64,000 nt of DNA, from contig JALNJK010000005.1 in the NCBI GenBank assembly GCA_023268355.1, forward strand, positions 1 through 64,000, written 5' to 3'. Under the pieces are notes generated by a model. The model was not told the DNA's origin and ran no database searches. It saw nothing but the letters and a program-made list of their open reading frames with translations. Positions 60,877-64,000 of the stretch are shown one piece after another. This stretch comes from Candidatus Terraquivivens tengchongensis. Lineage in GTDB: Archaea; Thermoproteota; Nitrososphaeria_A; Caldarchaeales; Wolframiiraptoraceae. The translations under genes and the position numbers were made by a program. Numbering within the stretch: position 1 is the first letter of the stretch; every line of letters begins with the position of its first letter.

Positions 60877-61944
60877 ATGACTGGACAAAAAGCCGGCCTA
60901 CCGATCTTGAGCAAGTTTCTAACGCTTTGGATCTTCTTGGCAATGATAATCGGCATAGGCTTGGGCTATGTCTTCCCAGATATTGCTGATGTGCTGGGTC
61001 AGCTAAGCATAGGCACGACCTCCATCCCTATAGCGATAGGTCTAATCTGGATGATGTACCCGCCTCTTGCCAAGGTAAGGTATGAGGAACTTAGGAAGAT
61101 AGTCACAGCCAAGGGTTCGAAGACTATGCTTACAGAGTCGCTTATACTCAACTATCTGGTAGGCCCGTTTCTTATGTTCGTCCTTGCATGGATATTCCTC
61201 GCAGATTACCCTGAATTCAGAAACGGCGTAATCCTAGTAGGCTTAGCAAGATGTATAGCGATGGTTATCGTCTGGAACGACCTTGCTGATGGTGACAGGG
61301 AGTGGGCTGCCATACTCGTCGCCCTGAACTCGGTCTTCCAGATTTCGTTCTATTCCGTATATGCCTACTTCTACATTACCTTCGTAAGTTCTTGGATTGC
61401 CGGTACCGGCACGGTAGTTGATATATCCTTTATAGAGGTTGCCACATCGGTCCTCATATACCTCGGCATACCGTTCTTTGGCGGAATGATTACGCGCTTT
61501 TATTTCCTTAAAAAGAAGGGAAGGGAATGGTACGATAGAGTTCTCATACCGAAACTCGGGCCAACATCCCTCTTTGCCCTGCTGTTCACCATAGTTGTGA
61601 TGTTCTCCTTAAAAGGCGAATACATAATCACGCTTCCGATGGATGTCGTAAGGGTAGCAATGCCGTTGCTTTCTTACTTCGTTATAATGTTCCTCGTATC
61701 CTTTCTGGTTGGCTACAAATCTGGTCTTGATTACAGCAGGGTCACTTCACTGGCTTTTACGGCCGCAAGCAACAACTTTGAGCTCGCGATAGCCGTGGCT
61801 GTGTCCGTTTTTGGCTTAGCCTCAAAGGAAGCCTTTGCTACAGTGATCGGCCCCTTAATAGAGGTTCCAGTGATGATCTCTTTGGTAAACGTGGCACTCT
61901 GGTTTAGAAAGCGCCTTTACGAAAAAATAAAAGCAGTCGCATAA
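60877..61944 (+). CDS. acr3: ACR3-type arsenite efflux transporter
   Basis: A membrane exporter of As(OH)3 with about ten helices. The conserved metalloid-binding cysteine is in [19 protein letters not shown], and late [20 protein letters not shown] is the second diagnostic block of the ACR3 family. Length from ATG 60877 is about 355 residues. That start has a GGTGAGG site six bases upstream, whereas an in-frame TTG at 60862 would cover the site. It is not part of an ars operon here; no arsR or arsM is visible. Confidence 0.93.
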   Translation: MTGQKAGLPILSKFLTLWIFLAMIIGIGLGYVFPDIADVLGQLSIGTTSIPIAIGLIWMMYPPLAKVRYEELRKIVTAKGSKTMLTESLILNYLVGPFLMFVLAWIFLADYPEFRNGVILVGLARCIAMVIVWNDLADGDREWAAILVALNSVFQISFYSVYAYFYITFVSSWIAGTGTVVDISFIEVATSVLIYLGIPFFGGMITRFYFLKKKGREWYDRVLIPKLGPTSLFALLFTIVVMFSLKGEYIITLPMDVVRVAMPLLSYFVIMFLVSFLVGYKSGLDYSRVTSLAFTAASNNFELAIAVAVSVFGLASKEAFATVIGPLIEVPVMISLVNVALWFRKRLYEKIKAVA

Positions 61945-62134
61945 ATCCACAAAATTCAAAAACTTGTTTGGTAAGGAGTGCTAAATGTAACATAGCGTTT
62001 CGCCGTGCGCTCTGGCTAATTTGGAATCCAGATTGAAGTTTAGGATTTTCTTGAAGGTTAGCTTTGTACAAATTTCCAAAAGCTTCCCCATCATTAGAAT
62101 TGTAAAGTGACGTTTTTACTATTTTAGAGTGAAA

Positions 62135-62143
62135 TGTATAAAT
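62135..62143 (+). promoter_or_regulatory. TATA box of the structured RNA
   Basis: TGTATAAAT is centred at about 62139, 26 nt before the first base of the terminal helix at 62165, exactly the archaeal TATA-to-start distance. An A/G-rich GAGTGAAA stretch precedes it where a BRE would be. Confidence 0.6.
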
Positions 62144-62164
62144 CAGTGTAAGTATTGTGTTAAT

Positions 62165-62375
62165 TTGCGTCGTCCGGAAAAGGAGAGGCCGGCGCTAAGC
62201 AACACCTGGGGGAAGCCTCAGGTGTTGTATGCGTCGACCCATGCCCAGCGCTCCGGGGCTGCTTTGGCAGTACCTCCAAGCTGGGTATGGGTGGGAGGTG
62301 CCCGTAGGGCATCAGGGGTTAATCCATGGAGGGTGCCCTAGCAGGGAGGCCCGCCATCTCCGAAAGACGACGCAA
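62165..62375 (+). ncRNA. Unassigned highly structured RNA, about 211 nt
   Basis: A GC-rich block within AT-rich flanks. The 5' end TTGCGTCGTC pairs perfectly with 3' GACGACGCAA (10 bp). Inside, GGAGA pairs with TCTCC, a hairpin of about 12 bp spans 62200-62227 (CAACACCTG/CAGGTGTTG plus three pairs) with a GAAG tetraloop, and a 13-bp helix joins 62237-62249 to 62280-62292. That helix encloses CTGC-TTTG-GCAG. Hairpins 62297-62313 and 62336-62346 follow. A TATA box sits at -26. The hallmark motifs of RNase P RNA, SRP RNA, 5S rRNA and tRNA are not found. Transcription from the plus strand is inferred. Confidence 0.65.
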
Positions 62376-62395
62376 TTATAATTAATTCTTGTCAT

Positions 62396-63214
62396 TTAGG
62401 CCTTTTCATATGAACCGCATGATGCGTTCTTAAGTCTCATCATTTGCTTAACAAACTCGTAATATTCCTGCGGCGACAACTCGCTAACCATTACTTCGTC
62501 AACGTTTATCACGTAGATCATGTAAAGCCTTGCGTTAAGTATCTCTTCAAGACTAACGGGCGGTTTCGTGTAGTAGAGGTCGCAGATTCTTTTAATGTAA
62601 AGTATCTCTTCCTTAGTCCTGTCCCTTGGTGGTTTTAAGAATACATGTGGCACTTGGACGATGTTATGTGGCGGCGTTCCGATGCCGAACTTTTTTGCAA
62701 AAGCGCTGTACCTAGCTATTTTGCTGGCAACCCTGGCTAAGAGATAGGTATTGGGGTCAAGTGCATGCTCAGGAGGCACGAAACCTGTCTCTATCTCGAT
62801 TATGATGTTACCATCACCTTTTACTCCATATATATCGCATGTGAGTATCTCGTTAAGCTTATGCTCAGCGTCCACCTCATATCCCTTAACGATTAGGTCG
62901 GCAGCGCAGACGACCTCCATCACGGAATGGTTTATCTTAACCATGTTGGCTTCGTATAACTTACACAATTTTTTATACACGTCGTCAAGTTTGTTTACAA
63001 CTTCTTTGCCGTACTTATCGCCTATTTGCGCGATGACTTTCAAGACGTCTTCTTCGAATTTATTCATCAAAGCTGCCAAAATGCTTGATAAAGATAAACT
63101 TTTGATAAACTCCAGAAGCCACCGCAAATAACGAATGAACTGGTTTTTAAGCTCTGGCCATAATTGTAGAGCTGCTCTATGGATTAATACCGTCTTACTA
63201 CTCGTGTTAAACAC
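62396..63214 (-). CDS. PD-(D/E)XK nuclease-like protein of unknown role
   Basis: A 272-residue protein. In the middle, the order E117, D127 (LTCDIYG) and E140-I-E142 (NIIIEIETG), with a preceding VVCAADLIVKGYEVDAE helix-strand, fits the PD-(D/E)XK fold, with the usual lysine replaced by threonine or shifted. C-terminal residues are helical (SPQEYYEFVKQMMRL). The first 50 residues may not be translated: an ATG at 63067 (MNKFEEDVLKVI) would begin at the first clear domain. It ends 20 nt from the structured RNA and diverges from the P-type ATPase. Nuclease activity is inferred, not shown. Confidence 0.6.
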   Translation of the reverse strand: MFNTSSKTVLIHRAALQLWPELKNQFIRYLRWLLEFIKSLSLSSILAALMNKFEEDVLKVIAQIGDKYGKEVVNKLDDVYKKLCKLYEANMVKINHSVMEVVCAADLIVKGYEVDAEHKLNEILTCDIYGVKGDGNIIIEIETGFVPPEHALDPNTYLLARVASKIARYSAFAKKFGIGTPPHNIVQVPHVFLKPPRDRTKEEILYIKRICDLYYTKPPVSLEEILNARLYMIYVINVDEVMVSELSPQEYYEFVKQMMRLKNASCGSYEKA

Positions 63215-63248
63215 TTAAAACGTGGTTGATGATATTACATAACCAGAG

Positions 63249-64000
63249 ATGGCAAAAGACCCCGTGTGCGGAATGTTCGTGGAGGAGACTGATGATGCTC
63301 TAAAAGCTACCGTGAGGGGTAGAACGTACTACTTCTGCAGCGAAACTTGTCTCAAGACATTCTTGATGCCTGAGGTTGAGGTTAGAAATCTGAAAAGGAT
63401 GACCATCCTTAGCTTCGCGCTAGGAATACCTGCCCTCATGTTGACATGGTTCTTGAGCCTACCCTTACCTATACCCAATAGTCTCCTGCTATTCTTTTTA
63501 GCAACACCGGTTCAGTTTGTCGCGGGTTGGTCTTTCTACAAGGGCATGTGGCACGCTATTAAGGTCAAGTCAGCAAACATGGACACACTTATAGCCATAG
63601 GGACTTCTGCGGCATGGCTTTACAGCACGCTAGTTACGTTCATACCTTCCGTATTTCCTGAGGGTTTATACTATGAAGTATCGGCGTTAATAATAGCATT
63701 CGTACTTCTCGGAAGATTACTCGAGCATGTTGTAAGGAGGAAGGCATCGGATGCTGTGAGGAAGCTTATGGAACTCCAACCAACCACAGCAAGAGTGCTA
63801 CAGGATGGCACCGAGACAATAGTCCCCGTCGAGAAGGTAAGGGTTGGCGACCTTTTGTTGGTTAAACCAGGCGAGAAGATACCGGTAGATGGTGTAGTCG
63901 TCGATGGTCATTCGACAGTTGATGAAAAAGTGATCACAGGTGAAAGTATTCCTGTAGAGAAGGAAGTGGGCAGCGAGGTCATAGGTGGTACGATGAACAG
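63249..64000 (+). CDS. copA: Copper-type P1B ATPase with N-terminal YHS domain, cut by window edge
   Basis: About 250 N-terminal residues of a heavy-metal-transporting ATPase that exports Cu+ (or related metals). Residues 1-45 are a YHS/TRASH-type metal-binding domain ([28 protein letters not shown]; Cys 7, 30 and 34) in place of the HMA domain. Then come the first membrane helices, the P1B-typical [18 protein letters not shown] helix and the actuator domain, with [14 protein letters not shown] and [10 protein letters not shown] (TGE). The CPC metal site, DKTG phosphorylation site and ATP domain lie beyond position 64000. The ATG at 63249 follows the divergent nuclease-like gene by 34 nt. Confidence 0.92.
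   Translation, partial: MAKDPVCGMFVEETDDALKATVRGRTYYFCSETCLKTFLMPEVEVRNLKRMTILSFALGIPALMLTWFLSLPLPIPNSLLLFFLATPVQFVAGWSFYKGMWHAIKVKSANMDTLIAIGTSAAWLYSTLVTFIPSVFPEGLYYEVSALIIAFVLLGRLLEHVVRRKASDAVRKLMELQPTTARVLQDGTETIVPVEKVRVGDLLLVKPGEKIPVDGVVVDGHSTVDEKVITGESIPVEKEVGSEVIGGTMN

Noticed and set aside
62129-62341. 70-codon plus-strand frame covering the structured RNA
   Set aside because: It runs through both strands of long perfect helices, and its composition follows the RNA structure, not protein-coding bias; the TATA spacing supports an RNA.
62165-62375. Assignment of the structured RNA as RNase P RNA or SRP RNA
   Set aside because: I looked on both strands for the RNase P GGAAAGUCC/ACAGAAA-type conserved regions and for the SRP helix 8 and UGUAA motifs and saw none; a highly diverged member cannot be excluded without a covariance search.
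1-64000. CRISPR arrays, insertion sequences, integrases, prophage or inteins
   Set aside because: No direct-repeat arrays, transposase or integrase motifs were seen, and no conserved enzyme is interrupted by an extra domain with splicing motifs.

Overview
The window is archaeal and reads as part of the TACK group, most likely a thermophilic Nitrososphaeria/Aigarchaeota-type lineage. The evidence is a GatD/GatE amidotransferase pair, a thermosome, RpoK, aCPSF1, an archaeal proteasome beta subunit, eL37-Lsm, a SecE-Spt5-uL11-uL1-uL10 cluster, an ESCRT-III/CdvB-type protein, a helicase-less XPF nuclease and TATA-driven, often leaderless genes. It also has tRNA introns with bulge-helix-bulge folds, one at a non-canonical site. 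The placement is inferred from gene content; no 16S rRNA is present. The genes are dense, many overlap by 4-40 nt, and there is no sign of phage, IS elements or CRISPR.

Layout. 1-4.6 kb: gatE (cut by the left edge), gatD, a class I aminotransferase and a small-molecule or protein methyltransferase. 4.7-5.7 kb: tRNA-Ala(TGC) and an Asp/Glu/hydantoin racemase-like gene. 5.8-13.8 kb: a complete five-gene peptide ABC transporter on the minus strand facing two M29-fold genes, one a likely aminopeptidase and one closer to NicX-type dioxygenases. Together these look like a peptide or nitrogenous-compound utilisation module. 13.8-17.9 kb: a stand-alone RAM domain, an APC permease with a soluble tail, an SCP2-like protein, hemerythrin, a DsrE-like protein and an HTH regulator. 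17.9-21.0 kb: a sulfur-mobilisation island in which a ThiF/MoeB E1-like gene diverges from tusA-iscS-iscU over one shared TATA element.

21.0-26.1 kb: intron-containing tRNA-Asn, pyrG, and a DtxR/MntR-type regulator with a Zn/Mn ABC importer behind a perfect 17-bp palindrome, then tRNA-Ala(CGC). 26.2-32.9 kb: a possible exported small protein, an archaeal HTH regulator, an internally duplicated unknown protein, thermosome-rpoK, DUF763, inositol-phosphate synthase and PadR. 33-44.9 kb: HAD phosphatase, Lrp, an HDAC-family deacetylase, DUF99, a sugar nucleotidyltransferase, a diphthine synthase fused to DUF357, topoisomerase IA, cupin, RibL-type FAD synthase, CdvB-like ESCRT-III, citramalate synthase, methylmalonyl-CoA epimerase and an aldo/keto reductase.

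45-60.7 kb: translation and information processing, comprising uL10, uL1, uL11, Spt5, SecE, a lysine-methyltransferase-like protein, argF, an NrdD-related protein, NAC-PUA-HflX-MBF1, XPF, a wHTH-VIT-like membrane protein, a DedA/VTT protein, intron-containing tRNA-Ala(GGC), eL37-Lsm, aCPSF1, psmB, FKBP and tRNA-Leu(CAA). 60.8-64 kb: the ACR3 arsenite exporter, a strongly structured unassigned RNA (about 211 nt) with its own TATA box, a PD-(D/E)XK-like protein, and a YHS-domain copper-type P-ATPase cut by the right edge.

The best candidate for something undescribed is the GC-rich RNA at 62165-62375. It is closed by a 10-bp terminal helix, contains several long perfect helices and has a TATA element at about -26. 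I could not match it to RNase P, SRP, 5S or tRNA.
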